Assembly (NCBI RefSeq): GCF_900019265.1
Contig: NZ_CYGX02000004.1
Location: 62,001-126,000 of the forward strand
Length of the DNA stretch: 64,000 nt
Reading direction: 5' to 3'
Source of the DNA: Paraburkholderia ribeironis
Lineage (GTDB): Bacteria; Pseudomonadota; Gammaproteobacteria; Burkholderiales; Burkholderiaceae
Part shown: positions 8,636 to 18,497 of the stretch, in pieces
Layout: each line of letters begins with the position of its first letter
Position numbering within the stretch: the stretch's first letter is position 1
Notes under the pieces: generated by a model
The model's database searches: none
Told to the model about the DNA's origin: nothing
Seen by the model: the letters and a program-made list of their open reading frames with translations, nothing else
Made by a program: the position numbers and the translations under genes

Positions 8636-11600
8636 ATGTGGATCGTTCGTCTCGCGCTGCGGCGCCCCTATACGTTCGTCGTGCTGGCCCTGCTCCTGCT
8701 GATCGTCGGGCCGCTGACCATCCTGCGCACGCCGACCGATATCTTCCCGAACATCGACATTCCGGTGCTCTCGGTGATCTGGTCGTACAACGGCCTGCCC
8801 GCCGACGAGATGGAAAAGCGCATCGTGCTCAACTACGAGCGCGGGCTGTCGGTGGCGGTCAACGATATCGAGCACACCGAATCGACGTCGCTGAACGGCA
8901 TCGCGGTCATCAAGATCTTTTTTCAGCCGAACGCGAACATCGACGAGGCCCTCGCCGAGGTCACCGCGCTGTCGCAAGCGCAATTGCGCTCGCTGCCGCC
9001 TGGCATCACGCCACCATTTATCCTGCGCTACAACGCGTCGACCGTGCCGATCCTGCGGCTCTCGCTTTCGTCCGCGTCACTGACCGAGCAGGAGCTGTAC
9101 GACTTCGGCAACAACTTCCTGAAGACGCAGCTCGCCACCGTGCCGGGTGCGTCCGCGCCACTTCCCTATGGCGGCAAGCAACGGCAGATCATGGTCGATA
9201 TCGATTCGCGCAAGCTGCAGGAGCGCAATCTTTCGCCGCTCGACGTGGTCAACGCCGTCAGTGCGCAAAATCTGATTCTGCCTTCGGGCACCGCGAAAAT
9301 CGGCTCGACTGAATACTCGGTGGAAATGAACGGCAGCCCGGATTCGCTGGCCGGCCTGAACAACATCCCGATCCGCACGACGGCCAACGGCACCGTGTAC
9401 ATCCGCGATGTCGCCCATGTGCGCGACGGCTTCCAGCCGCAGACCAATATCGTGCGCGTGAACGGCCAGCGCGCGTCGCTGCTCACCATCAACAAGAGCG
9501 GCAACGCGTCCACGCTCGATATCGTCGACCGCATCAAGAAGATGATGCCGACGCTGCGCAATCTCGTACCCCCGTCGCTCAATATCGATCCCGTGGCGGA
9601 TCAGTCGCTGTTCGTGCGCGCCTCGGTGCAAGGCGTGCTGCGCGAAGCGCTGATCGCCGCGTGCCTGACCGGTCTGATGATTCTGCTGTTCCTCGGCAAT
9701 TGGCGCGCGACGCTGATCATCGCCGTGTCGATTCCGCTGTCGATGATCACGTCGATCATCGCGCTGTCGGCTCTCGGTCAAACAATCAACATCATGACGC
9801 TCGGCGGGCTCGCGCTCGCGGTCGGTATTCTGGTGGACGATGCGACGGTGGCGATCGAAAACATCAGCCATCAACTGGAACAGGGCAAGACGCTCGAACA
9901 GGCGATTCTCGATGGCGCGCATCAGATCGCCGTGCCAACGCTGGTATCGACCTTGTCGATCTGTATCGTGTTCGTGCCGATGTTCCTCCTGACGGGCGTC
10001 GCGCACTATCTGTTCATCCCGCTCGCCGAGGCGGTGGTGTTCGCGATGCTCGCCTCGTATTTCTTCTCGCGCACGCTCGTGCCGACGCTCGCCAAATACC
10101 TGCTGCGTTATCACCACAAACCGGCGGACCTGCATCACGCACCGGCGCAAACGCGTAACCCGTTCATGCGTGTGCACTACGCTTTCGAGCGCGGTTTTGC
10201 GCGTCTGCGCGCGCGCTATCGCGTGTTCCTCGAAGCGCGCGTCGCGCGGCCGGGTCTTTTCGTCACGCTGTTTCTGATCTGCTGTGGCGCGTCGATGGTG
10301 CTGCTGCCGTTCATTGGCCGCGACTTTTTCCCGGCGGTCGATGCAGGCACGATCGCGCTGCATCTACGCGCGAAAACCGGCATGCGTGTCGAGGAAACGG
10401 CGGTGGTGACCGATCGCGTCGACATGCGGATTCGCCAGTTGATACCGGCGGGCGAACTGCATTCGATCATCGACAATATCGGCTTGCCGGTGTCGGGCAT
10501 CAACCTCTCTTACAGCAATACCGGCACGATCGGCACCTCGGATGCCGACGTGCTGATCACGCTGAATCCCGATCATCATCCGACCGCCGACTACGTGCGC
10601 ACGCTACGGCGCACGCTCACCGACGAATTCCCAGGCGTGCAGTTCGCATTCCTGCCCGCGGACATCGTCAGTCAAACGCTCAACTTCGGCATGCCGGCGC
10701 CGATCGACATCCAGATCGTCGGCCGCGAGGTGGACGGCAATCGCGCGTTCGCCGCGAAGTTGCTGAGCCGTCTGCGCAGCGTGCCAGGTCTGGTCGATGC
10801 ACGCATCCAGCAGCCCGCGGACTTGCCGCGTATCTTCATCGACGTGGACCGCACGCGTGCGCAGCAAGCCGGCTTCTCGCAGCGCGATATCGCAAGCAAT
10901 CTGCTGATCACGCTGTCCGGCAGCCAGCAAACCACGCCGACGTTCTGGCTCAATCCGCACAACGGCGTCAGCTACAACGTGATTACGGAAGCGCCGCAAT
11001 ACACGATCGATTCGCTGCAGTCGCTCGCGAACATTCCGCTGAATGCAAACGGCCGCAGCAATATCCTCGGCTCGCTCGCCAGCATGAAACGCGAAGCCGG
11101 CAACGCGGTGCTCACGCACTACAACGCGCAGACCACCATCGACATATTCGGCACCGCCGATGGCCGCGATCTCGGCGGCGTCTCCGACGACATCCGCCAG
11201 ATCATCGACGACGCCCGTGCCGATCTGCCCAGGAGCTCGACCCTCGAAGTCCGCGGCCAGGTGCGGACCATGAACGAGTCGTTCTCGGGTCTGTTCGCCG
11301 GTCTCGTGTTCGCGATCGTGCTGGTGTATCTGTTGATCGTGGTGAATTTCCAGTCGTGGCTCGATCCGTTCATCATCATCACGGCGCTGCCTGGCGCGCT
11401 CGCGGGCATCGTGTGGATGCTGTTTCTCACGCACACCACGCTGTCGATTCCGGCGCTGACGGGCGCCATCATGTGTATCGGCATCGCCACCGCCAACTCG
11501 ATTCTCGTGATCAGCTTTGCGCGCGAACAATTGCTCGAGCATGGCGACGCGACGCGTGCGGCGGTCGATGCGGGCTTCACGCGGTTTCGTCCGGTGCTGA

Positions 11601-11818
11601 TGACGGCACTCGCCATGGTGATCGGCATGGTGCCGATGGCGATCGGTCTCGGCGAAGGCGGCGAGCAGAATGCGCCGCTCGGACGCGCGGTGATCGGCGG
11701 CCTGGCGGTCGGCACGCTGGCGACGCTGATCTTCGTGCCGGTGGTGTTCTCGATGATCTACCGGCGACTCGCGGCGCGACGTCAGCGCGCGGCCGAGCAT
11801 GTGGTCGGCAAGCCATGA
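8636..11818 (+). CDS. RND multidrug efflux permease (HAE1/AcrB type)
   Basis: 1060 residues with the full RND layout: TM1 near residues 12–30, a large periplasmic loop, TM2–6 at about residues 340–500, a second loop, and TM7–12 at about 880–1040. TM4 carries VGILVDDATVAIENISHQ, the proton-relay Asp pair. The protein pumps amphipathic compounds from inner membrane and periplasm using the proton gradient. It heads the order permease–adaptor–outer-membrane channel, a less common arrangement than adaptor first. The substrate cannot be told from sequence, and no local regulator gene is adjacent. Confidence 0.93.
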   Translation: MWIVRLALRRPYTFVVLALLLLIVGPLTILRTPTDIFPNIDIPVLSVIWSYNGLPADEMEKRIVLNYERGLSVAVNDIEHTESTSLNGIAVIKIFFQPNANIDEALAEVTALSQAQLRSLPPGITPPFILRYNASTVPILRLSLSSASLTEQELYDFGNNFLKTQLATVPGASAPLPYGGKQRQIMVDIDSRKLQERNLSPLDVVNAVSAQNLILPSGTAKIGSTEYSVEMNGSPDSLAGLNNIPIRTTANGTVYIRDVAHVRDGFQPQTNIVRVNGQRASLLTINKSGNASTLDIVDRIKKMMPTLRNLVPPSLNIDPVADQSLFVRASVQGVLREALIAACLTGLMILLFLGNWRATLIIAVSIPLSMITSIIALSALGQTINIMTLGGLALAVGILVDDATVAIENISHQLEQGKTLEQAILDGAHQIAVPTLVSTLSICIVFVPMFLLTGVAHYLFIPLAEAVVFAMLASYFFSRTLVPTLAKYLLRYHHKPADLHHAPAQTRNPFMRVHYAFERGFARLRARYRVFLEARVARPGLFVTLFLICCGASMVLLPFIGRDFFPAVDAGTIALHLRAKTGMRVEETAVVTDRVDMRIRQLIPAGELHSIIDNIGLPVSGINLSYSNTGTIGTSDADVLITLNPDHHPTADYVRTLRRTLTDEFPGVQFAFLPADIVSQTLNFGMPAPIDIQIVGREVDGNRAFAAKLLSRLRSVPGLVDARIQQPADLPRIFIDVDRTRAQQAGFSQRDIASNLLITLSGSQQTTPTFWLNPHNGVSYNVITEAPQYTIDSLQSLANIPLNANGRSNILGSLASMKREAGNAVLTHYNAQTTIDIFGTADGRDLGGVSDDIRQIIDDARADLPRSSTLEVRGQVRTMNESFSGLFAGLVFAIVLVYLLIVVNFQSWLDPFIIITALPGALAGIVWMLFLTHTTLSIPALTGAIMCIGIATANSILVISFAREQLLEHGDATRAAVDAGFTRFRPVLMTALAMVIGMVPMAIGLGEGGEQNAPLGRAVIGGLAVGTLATLIFVPVVFSMIYRRLAARRQRAAEHVVGKP

Positions 11819-11906
11819 AGCGAATGGCGACACGGATAATGAGCAACCCGGCGCACGACACAAGAGGCAGCGTCGACTGCCCACGCATTTTCACAGGGGA
11901 AGTTTG

Positions 11907-13271
11907 ATGGAGTCACAACGTCCAGACGGTTCCGGCACCACGCCCGCGCCCGCCAAGGCAAAGCGCGCGCGCTGGCTCGGCGTCGCGGCGGCCGTGGTGG
12001 TCATCGCGCTCGCGGCGCAAGGCATCTGGTCGCGCCACGCTGCGCATGCAGCGCTCGAACGCGATGCCGAACATGCCGGCCAGATTAGCGTCGAAGTCGT
12101 GCGGCCGCAGAAGTCGTCAGCTGGATTCGATCTCGTGCTGCCCGGCAACGTTCAGGCGTTTCTCGATACGCCGATCTACGCGCGCACCAACGGCTACCTG
12201 AAAAAGTGGTACGCCGACATCGGTGCGCGCGTGAAGAACGGCCAGTTGCTCGCGGAAATCGACACGCCGGAAGTGGACGATCAACTGCGCGCCGCCCGCG
12301 CGGATCTCGCCAACGCCGAAGCCAACTATGCGCTGGCGAAAAGCACCGCCGATCGCTGGACCGAGATGCTGAAGAGCAAATCGGTTTCGAAGCAGGAGAC
12401 TGACGAAAAGGTCGGCGACATGCTCGCGAAGAAGGCCACGCTCGACGCGGCGCACTTCAACGTCGCACGCCTGGAAAAAACGCAGTCGTTCCAGAAGGTC
12501 TACGCGCCGTTCGATGGCACGGTGACCGCGCGCAACGTCGATGTCGGTGCGCTGATCGATGCGGGCAGCGCTGGAGGGCCCGCGAAGGAGCTGTTCCATG
12601 TCGCGCAGGCGGATCGGCTGCGCGTGTATGTGAACGTGCCGCAGGCGTACGCTCAGCAAGTGCGCGCACAGCAGACGGCGTTTCTGACGCTGACCGAGAC
12701 GCCGTCCAGACATTATCCGGGCACGGTGGCGCGCACGGCGGGCGCTGTCGATGCGCAACAACGGACGATGCTGGTCGAAGTCGATGTCGACAATCGCAAC
12801 GGCGAGTTGCTGCCGGGCGCGTATGCCCAGGTGCATTTCGTGCTGGGCGCGGGCGCGGCGCCGTTCACGCTGCCCGGCAACACCTTGCTGTTCCGGCCGG
12901 ATGGCGTGAAGATCGCGACGGTCGATGCACAGCATAAGGTGAAGTTGCTGGCGGTGTCGCTGGGCACGGACTTCGGCACGCGCGTCGCGATCGCGTCCGG
13001 CATGCGTGGCGACGAGCAGGTGATCCTGAATCCGCAGGACTCGATCGTCGATGGCGCACCGGTGCGGATCGTACCGCGCCAGGGGGAGCGGGCGGCGGGC
13101 AGCGAGGGTTCCACTGGCGCGTCTGGCGCGGCAGGCAGTGGCACAGATGCAGCGAGTGCTGCTGGTTCCGCTGCAAGCGGTGCAGGATCGGCGAGCGAGT
13201 CCGGCGCGGCGGCGACGAGCGCATCGGCAGCGCATGCCGACGTTTTGCCGTCCGCGAGGACGTCATCATGA
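11907..13271 (+). CDS. RND efflux periplasmic adaptor (membrane fusion protein)
   Basis: 454 residues from the ATG at 11907, which has AGGGGAAG just before it. A membrane anchor lies near residues 22–40 (ARWLGVAAAVVVIALAAQ). It is followed by the barrel-sandwich half-motif IYARTNGYLKKWYADIGARV, a helical hairpin, and VYAPFDGTVTARNVDVGALI. It bridges the permease and the outer-membrane channel. The last 60 residues are a Gly/Ala/Ser-rich low-complexity tail, unusual for the family. Its stop overlaps the channel start by four bases (ATGA). Confidence 0.92.
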   Translation: MESQRPDGSGTTPAPAKAKRARWLGVAAAVVVIALAAQGIWSRHAAHAALERDAEHAGQISVEVVRPQKSSAGFDLVLPGNVQAFLDTPIYARTNGYLKKWYADIGARVKNGQLLAEIDTPEVDDQLRAARADLANAEANYALAKSTADRWTEMLKSKSVSKQETDEKVGDMLAKKATLDAAHFNVARLEKTQSFQKVYAPFDGTVTARNVDVGALIDAGSAGGPAKELFHVAQADRLRVYVNVPQAYAQQVRAQQTAFLTLTETPSRHYPGTVARTAGAVDAQQRTMLVEVDVDNRNGELLPGAYAQVHFVLGAGAAPFTLPGNTLLFRPDGVKIATVDAQHKVKLLAVSLGTDFGTRVAIASGMRGDEQVILNPQDSIVDGAPVRIVPRQGERAAGSEGSTGASGAAGSGTDAASAAGSAASGAGSASESGAAATSASAAHADVLPSARTSS

Positions 13272-14818
13272 GTACGCCGGTTTTGCGACGCGCCGTCGTC
13301 CAGCAACCCACGCGCCGCTGCGTTCGCGTCGCCGCACGCACTTCGGCGCTCGCCTCGGCATTCGCGCTGACGCTGGCCTGCACACTCACCGCGTGCACAC
13401 TCGGTCCCGACTACGTGAGGCCGCCCACGACCACCGCGGCGACCTACAAGGAACTCGAAGGCAGCGGCTGGAAGCCCGCGCAACCCGCCGACGCGCTCAC
13501 GCGCGGCGCCTGGTGGCATATCTACGCGGACCCATCGCTAGATGCACTCGAACAGCAGGTCGTCGCCGCCAACCAGAACGTGCAAGCCGCCGAAGCACGC
13601 TTTCGCGCCGCCCGCGCAACCGTCGCGCAATATCGTTCGGCCTTCTTCCCGGTGGTCAGCGCCAGCGCGAACTTTTCGCGCACGCGGACCTCGGAGAACG
13701 TGCTGCACAAATCGACGGCCGGCCTCACGCTGAACGATTACCTCGTGCAAGCCGATGCATCGTGGGAACCGGACTTATGGGGCCGTGTGTCACGCAGCGT
13801 CGAAGGTGCGAAAGCCGAGGCGCAGGCCAGCGCCGCCGACGCACAGGCCGCGCTGCTGTCGATGCAAGCCGAACTCGCAACCGACTACTTCGAATTGCGT
13901 GGCATCGATCAGGAGCGCCAACTTCTCGACGACACGCTCAAGGCCTATCAGGAAGCGCTGGATCTGACGCAGCACCGCTACGCCGGCGGCATTGCCACCG
14001 ACGCCGATGTCGCGCAGGCGCAAACGCAGCTGAAAACCACCCAGGCGCAGGCGCTCGACCTCGGCGTGCAGCGCGCGCAACTCGAACACGCGATCGCGAT
14101 CCTCATCGGCCAGACGCCTTCCGCCTTCTCGCTGCCGGTGGCGCCGCTCGTCGCCGTGCCGGTGGTGGCGCAAGCGGGTGTGCCGTCCGCCCTGCTCGAA
14201 CGACGGCCCGACATCGCGTCAGCGGAACGGCAGGTCGCCGCGATGAACGCGCAGATCGGCGTAGCGACTGCGGCGTTTTTCCCGAACCTGATTCTGTCGG
14301 TGACGGGCGGACTCGAAGCGACCAACTACAGTCAGTGGCTACTGGCGCCGAGCCGGCTGTGGTCGCTCGGACCGACGCTCGCGGGTACGCTGCTCGACTT
14401 CGGCGCACGCGCGTCCGTCAAGGAACAGGCTCGCGCGCACTATGACGAAAGCGTCGCGCAATACCGGCAGACGGTACTGAACGCATTCGGCCAGGTGGAG
14501 GACAATCTCGCCGCACTGCGCGTGCTGGAACAGGAAGCCATCGCCCAGGACGACGCGGTGGCGGCCGCGCAGCGTTCGCTGGCGGTGGTGTCGGACCGGT
14601 ACAAAAACGGCGCGATCACCTATCTCGACGTGGTCGTGGCGCAAACGACGGCACTCACCAACGAACGCAACGCGGTGGCGATCGCGCGCCGCCGGATGGC
14701 CGCGAGCGTCGCGCTGGTCAAGGCGCTCGGCGGCGGTTGGGACGCATCGGCGTTGCCGACCGACGAACAGATCGTGCATCCGTCGGCGCCTGCGAGCGAT
14801 GCGGCGGCGCATGGCTAG
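13268..14818 (+). CDS. RND efflux outer-membrane channel lipoprotein (OprM/NodT family)
   Basis: 516 residues. The long N-terminus ends in a lipobox, LTAC, with the lipidated cysteine at about residue 43, followed by TLGPDYVRPPT, the usual OprM mature start. Two outer-membrane efflux domains follow; GVPSALLERRPDIASAERQV is the family signature. It forms the trimeric exit duct for the pump above and is translationally coupled to the adaptor by ATGA. Confidence 0.93.
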   Translation: MSTPVLRRAVVQQPTRRCVRVAARTSALASAFALTLACTLTACTLGPDYVRPPTTTAATYKELEGSGWKPAQPADALTRGAWWHIYADPSLDALEQQVVAANQNVQAAEARFRAARATVAQYRSAFFPVVSASANFSRTRTSENVLHKSTAGLTLNDYLVQADASWEPDLWGRVSRSVEGAKAEAQASAADAQAALLSMQAELATDYFELRGIDQERQLLDDTLKAYQEALDLTQHRYAGGIATDADVAQAQTQLKTTQAQALDLGVQRAQLEHAIAILIGQTPSAFSLPVAPLVAVPVVAQAGVPSALLERRPDIASAERQVAAMNAQIGVATAAFFPNLILSVTGGLEATNYSQWLLAPSRLWSLGPTLAGTLLDFGARASVKEQARAHYDESVAQYRQTVLNAFGQVEDNLAALRVLEQEAIAQDDAVAAAQRSLAVVSDRYKNGAITYLDVVVAQTTALTNERNAVAIARRRMAASVALVKALGGGWDASALPTDEQIVHPSAPASDAAAHG

Positions 14819-14863
14819 CCCACGTTTTCGACGCAATGAAAGCGGTGCGGAGCGCCGCGTGCT

Positions 14864-15205
14864 GTGCGTGCTGTGCGCTCGCATCGCCGTGGCGTTCCAT
14901 CGCGCCGCGTGGCGCTCGGCGGCGTGCCCGCCGTCACGATGGCTTACCTCGCCGAACAAGTGCATCCCGACGGGCTCGGGCTCGCGATGAGCCTCTATGT
15001 CGACGGCACCGCGATCGGCGGGATGGCGGGACGCGTGATTTCCGGCGTCGTCGCGGATCTGTTTTCGTGGCGCATGGCGATCGGCACGATCGACCTGCTA
15101 AACCTTCTGTCGATGCTCGCGTTCCGTGCGCTGCCGCCGCCGTGCCAGCGCGTGACCCGCAACCCAACGCGCATTGGACAAGGCCCAAAAGTAAGGCCAG
15201 CGTAA
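14864..15205 (+). pseudogene. MFS transporter fragment
   Basis: Only the middle of a major facilitator transporter remains: LGGVPAVTMAYLAEQVHPDG, then GLAMSLYVDGTAIGGMAGRV and SGVVADLFSWRMAIG, at about 14917–15150. This is the MFS TM4–TM6 region (YnfM-like). The first three and last six helices are missing; flanking sequence in the frame is unrelated. The fragment has no plausible start or full fold and is best read as a decayed gene left downstream of the efflux operon. Confidence 0.75.
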
Positions 15206-15314
15206 TCAAACGCTGCTTTTTTTCGCTCTGCCTGTTGCGCTGCGTCAATCGCGCCGAGCCTTGCGGCGGCTGGGTTCAGCAGCTTGCGAAAAGCCGCTGC
15301 GGCGTCGCTGGGCG

Positions 15315-15345
15315 TTGTTACGTTGATCTAACCGTCTCCTATACT
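15315..15345 (+). promoter_or_regulatory. Possible promoter of the 61-residue membrane protein
   Basis: TATACT at 15340–15345 is a good -10 element. TTGTTA at 15315–15320 could be the -35, but the 19-base spacing is long. The gene starts about 75 bases downstream. Confidence 0.35.
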
Positions 15346-15421
15346 CGAATTGAGCGTGGCCGGTTCATGAGCTCGGGCATCGAGCCGGCGCCTTCGCCAG
15401 CCATTACATAAGGAGACGAAT

Positions 15422-15607
15422 ATGACGACCTACTTCACGATCGGCGATTTCATCCTGGTCATTCCGATGGCGCTCGCCGGTGCTCTGTTCGTCGGTGCGC
15501 TTCCCTGCAAGACGGAACTGCGGCACAACGCGCTGCGCGTGCTGGGCGCGCTGATCGGCGTGATCTGTGCGGTCGCGCTCGTTGAAGGTTTGCCGGCGCT
15601 GGTGTAG
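15422..15607 (+). CDS. Small inner-membrane protein, unknown function
   Basis: 61 residues with two predicted membrane helices (FILVIPMALAGALFVGALP and VLGALIGVICAVALVEGL) and a short basic loop between them. AAGGAGAC lies just before the ATG, a strong ribosome site. A perfect intrinsic terminator follows directly, so it is a well-defined single-gene unit. No family is recognised. Confidence 0.7.
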   Translation: MTTYFTIGDFILVIPMALAGALFVGALPCKTELRHNALRVLGALIGVICAVALVEGLPALV

Positions 15608-15613
15608 CGCAAA

Positions 15614-15640
15614 ACAAAGCCGCCTCGTGGGCGGCTTTGT
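15614..15640 (+). terminator. Intrinsic terminator
   Basis: Perfect 11-bp stem ACAAAGCCGCC / GGCGGCTTTGT with a 5-base loop, followed by TTCGTTTCTT. It ends the 61-residue gene and may also serve the aldo/keto reductase gene converging from the right. Confidence 0.9.
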
Positions 15641-15679
15641 TTCGTTTCTTCTGTCTCAGCGGGAGGCTGGTCGCGCTGA

Positions 15680-16723
15680 TCAGATCGCCTGATCCGTCGA
15701 CGGCTTTTCCCAAAGATTGATCCCGCCTTCGGTCGCGTAGCGATCGATCTCCGCGAGTTCCTCCTTCGAGAACGCGAGGTTCTTCAACGCGCCGACGTTC
15801 TCGCGCACCTGCTCCGCGCGGCTCGCGCCGATCAGCACGGACGTCACGCGCGGATCGCGCAGCGCCCACGCAAGCGCCATTTGCGCGAGGCTCTGCCCAC
15901 GACGCTGCGCGATGTCGTTGAGCTTGCGCACGTGCTCGATATTTTGCGGACTCAGATGCTCCTGCTTCAACGAGCCGCCACCCGGCTTGTTGACGCGCGC
16001 ATCGTCCGGCACGCCGTTCAGGTATTTGCCGGTGAGCAGGCCTTGCGCGAGCGGCGTGAACGCGATCGCGCCAGCGCCGACCTGTTCCAGCGCATCCAGC
16101 AGTTCGTGTTCGATCCAGCGATTGAGCATGTTATACGCGGGCTGATGGATCAGCAGCGGCACCTTGTATTCGGCAAGCAGCTTCGTCATTTCGAGCGTCT
16201 TCGCCGCCGAGTACGACGAAATGCCGATGTACAACGCCTTGCCCTGCTGCACGGCACTCGCCAATGCACCGGCAGTCTCTTCGAGCGGCGTATCGGCATC
16301 GAAGCGATGCGAATAGAAAATATCGACGTAGTCGAGGCCCATGCGTTGCAGGCTCTGATCGAGACTGGCGAGCACGTACTTGCGCGAGCCGCCGCCCTGG
16401 CCGTACGGACCCGGCCACATGTCCCAACCCGCCTTCGACGAAATCAGCAGTTCGTCGCGGTACGGTTTGAAATCATCCTTGAACAGGCGGCCGAAGTTGG
16501 TTTCCGCGCTACCGTACGGCGGCCCGTAGTTGTTCGCCAGGTCGAAGTGCGTAATACCGAGGTCGAACGCCGTGCGCAGGATGTCGCGCTGCGTGGAGAT
16601 CGGTGTGGTGTCGCCAAAGTTGTGCCACAAGCCGAGCGAGAGCGCCGGCAGTTTGAGACCCGACTTGCCGCAGACGCGGTACTGCATCTCCGAATAGCGT
16701 TCTGAAGCTGCTTCGTAAGCCAT
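15680..16723 (-). CDS. Aldo/keto reductase, L-glyceraldehyde 3-phosphate reductase type (YghZ-like)
   Basis: 347 residues from the ATG at 16723. The AKR catalytic set is visible: FDLANNYGPPYGSAE (Asp, Tyr), LLISSKAGWDMWPGPYGQGG (Lys) and DYVDIFYSHRFD (His). The WPGPYGQGGSRK region and total length fit the YghZ/AKR14 group, which reduces L-glyceraldehyde 3-phosphate and methylglyoxal with NADPH. The C-terminal cofactor site is VTSVLIGASRAEQVREN. Monocistronic, cytoplasmic detoxification role inferred. Confidence 0.9.
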   Translation of the reverse strand: MAYEAASERYSEMQYRVCGKSGLKLPALSLGLWHNFGDTTPISTQRDILRTAFDLGITHFDLANNYGPPYGSAETNFGRLFKDDFKPYRDELLISSKAGWDMWPGPYGQGGGSRKYVLASLDQSLQRMGLDYVDIFYSHRFDADTPLEETAGALASAVQQGKALYIGISSYSAAKTLEMTKLLAEYKVPLLIHQPAYNMLNRWIEHELLDALEQVGAGAIAFTPLAQGLLTGKYLNGVPDDARVNKPGGGSLKQEHLSPQNIEHVRKLNDIAQRRGQSLAQMALAWALRDPRVTSVLIGASRAEQVRENVGALKNLAFSKEELAEIDRYATEGGINLWEKPSTDQAI

Positions 16724-16942
16724 TGCTAATGTCCTTGTCAGTGAGGTCGCCCAATAATCATTGCGGGCATGAGGCAATCGCGCCGTGCGGGAGGCATGCT
16801 GCATTTATAGGTTGAGTCGTCGTGCAGCCAGACCGCTATGGTAGCCAATCGACGCGCTGCGTGCAGACACCCAGTATGCAGGATGGACGATCGCATGCAG
16901 GTCCCCTACACTTTGGCCGATCGAAGCTTAGGGGAGGACTAC

Positions 16943-17149
16943 ATGACGAAGGCGATTTCAATCGCGCTGATTGTCGGCGGGGTCGTGCTGCTGTATTTCG
17001 GCGGGCAGGCGTTCAATTCGGTGAGCAGCGACGTCTCGCGCGTGTTGACCGGTTCGCCGAGCAACAAGGCGATCGTCCTGATCGTGGCCGGTGTGGTGGC
17101 GACGTTTGCCGGGCTGACCGGGGTGGCGATGTCCGGGCGCAAACGGTAG
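16943..17149 (+). CDS. DUF3185 family small membrane protein
   Basis: 68 residues from the ATG at 16943, which has GGGGAGGAC 4 bases upstream. Two membrane helices (ISIALIVGGVVLLYFGGQA and AIVLIVAGVVATFAGLTGVA) are joined by a short Ser/Asn-rich linker and followed by a basic tail, SGRKR. Size and pattern match DUF3185; no function is known. Confidence 0.8.
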   Translation: MTKAISIALIVGGVVLLYFGGQAFNSVSSDVSRVLTGSPSNKAIVLIVAGVVATFAGLTGVAMSGRKR

Positions 17150-17267
17150 TGGTTCGTGCCTTCGCGCGGCGCCTCGCGTCGGGGTCTCACGTTTCCCGTT
17201 TCGCGTTCCCCGTTTTGCGCCGGCAAGCGGGGACGCGGACAGGCGCCACCTTTCGCAGATCGACGAC

Positions 17268-18029
17268 CTAGAACGCCACCTCTGGCTTCGCGGCCGAGCG
17301 CGTTCCCGGCAACGGCACGTTGCTCGCGCCGTGATACGTGTACACGAGCGAAAACTTCACCTGATCGCTGAGGTTCTTGCCGGCCGAATGCAGCGTATTG
17401 CAGTGGAAGAACACCACGTCGCCGGCCTTCAGCTCGGGCGACACCGCCGTGCGAATCCATGCCTGATTGTCTTCCACATCGGCGCGGAAAAACTTCGCTT
17501 CGTCGAACCGGTCGGACGTGAACGCCGCGCTGTGCGACTTCGGCACGAGCCACAGCGCGCCGTTATCGACGGTTTCCGAACCCACCGCGAGCCACACCGA
17601 CACCAGATCGTCGCGCTCAAATGACCAGTAACGCACATCGCGATGCCAGCCGGTCAAGCTGCCATACGCGGGATGCTTGGTCATCATGCAGTTGTGATGC
17701 GCACGCGACAGACGCGGCTCCTCACCGAAATACAACTCCATCCAGCCACGAATTTCCGGCGCGGTCGCCCACTGCGCAAAAGCGGGATGACGCCCATACG
17801 CATCCAGCAGCCGGCGCACCGTGTGGCCGCCGGGCGCGTCTTTGGACGACGGTGCGCCGGGGTACTGCAGATCCGCTTCGAACTCGATCGGCGCCGCGGC
17901 TTCCAGCAACTGCTGCTGCGCGATCTGGTTCAGCTCGGTGCAACGCTCGGGCGACACCAACCCGGGTACCACGACAAAGCCCTGCTCCCGCAACGTCTGA
18001 ATCTGTTCTTTCTTCGAATGGAGTGACAT
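17268..18029 (-). CDS. Phytanoyl-CoA dioxygenase (PhyH) family protein
   Basis: 253 residues. This is an Fe(II)/2-oxoglutarate dioxygenase of the PhyH type: the HxD half of the iron site is in TGWHRDVRYWSFE and the distal His is in FFHCNTLHSAGKNLS. The Arg-containing DQVKFSLVYTYH segment should bind 2-oxoglutarate. Bacterial members hydroxylate varied small molecules, and nothing nearby tells the substrate. Single gene, with no operon partner. Confidence 0.88.
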   Translation of the reverse strand: MSLHSKKEQIQTLREQGFVVVPGLVSPERCTELNQIAQQQLLEAAAPIEFEADLQYPGAPSSKDAPGGHTVRRLLDAYGRHPAFAQWATAPEIRGWMELYFGEEPRLSRAHHNCMMTKHPAYGSLTGWHRDVRYWSFERDDLVSVWLAVGSETVDNGALWLVPKSHSAAFTSDRFDEAKFFRADVEDNQAWIRTAVSPELKAGDVVFFHCNTLHSAGKNLSDQVKFSLVYTYHGASNVPLPGTRSAAKPEVAF

Positions 18030-18497
18030 GGTGTTCCGTTACCGTCGGCTAGCTGATGCTCGATTGCTCGATTGTAAAGCGGGCGCAATCACGCTGCGCG
18101 CTTTTGCCGGCCGCGGCACTTCCGCCTGACGCACGACGTTCCCGCGCAAACATCGATCACGCGGCACATTCGATGGGCAAACACGCACGAAAATCGACCA
18201 CAAAGGGCCTGACCGTACCCGCACAGGGCACGGCTCATCCCCGGAAAAACCCGGATTCGCAGGGTAAAAACCGACTTTCTGCCGTCACGAATCACGTGTA
18301 GCCTGCACGCATGTTGATCGCTGCTCCCGCACCTCTACGTCGCGCGCAGGCTATCCAGGCCCATGCCGCCGACCTCCGTGCCTTTTCCCGTCGAATTCAG
18401 CGCTTGCGAGTCGTCCATCGCGACACCGCCATTGGCATATTTGGTGCTCCTGTTGGAGCACATCCCGTCGCGCGACACGCTGCCCACTTGTGAAGCC
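18030..18497. other. 468-base region without a supported gene
   Basis: Gap between the PhyH-like gene (minus) and the doubtful basic ORF. Short frames occur on both strands but none has a ribosome site and sensible protein together. I see no hairpin with a T-run and no repeat. Confidence 0.45.

Noticed and set aside
9077..10363. Long minus-strand frames over the RND permease
   Set aside because: Arg/Asp/His-rich antisense shadows of an unmistakable permease gene.
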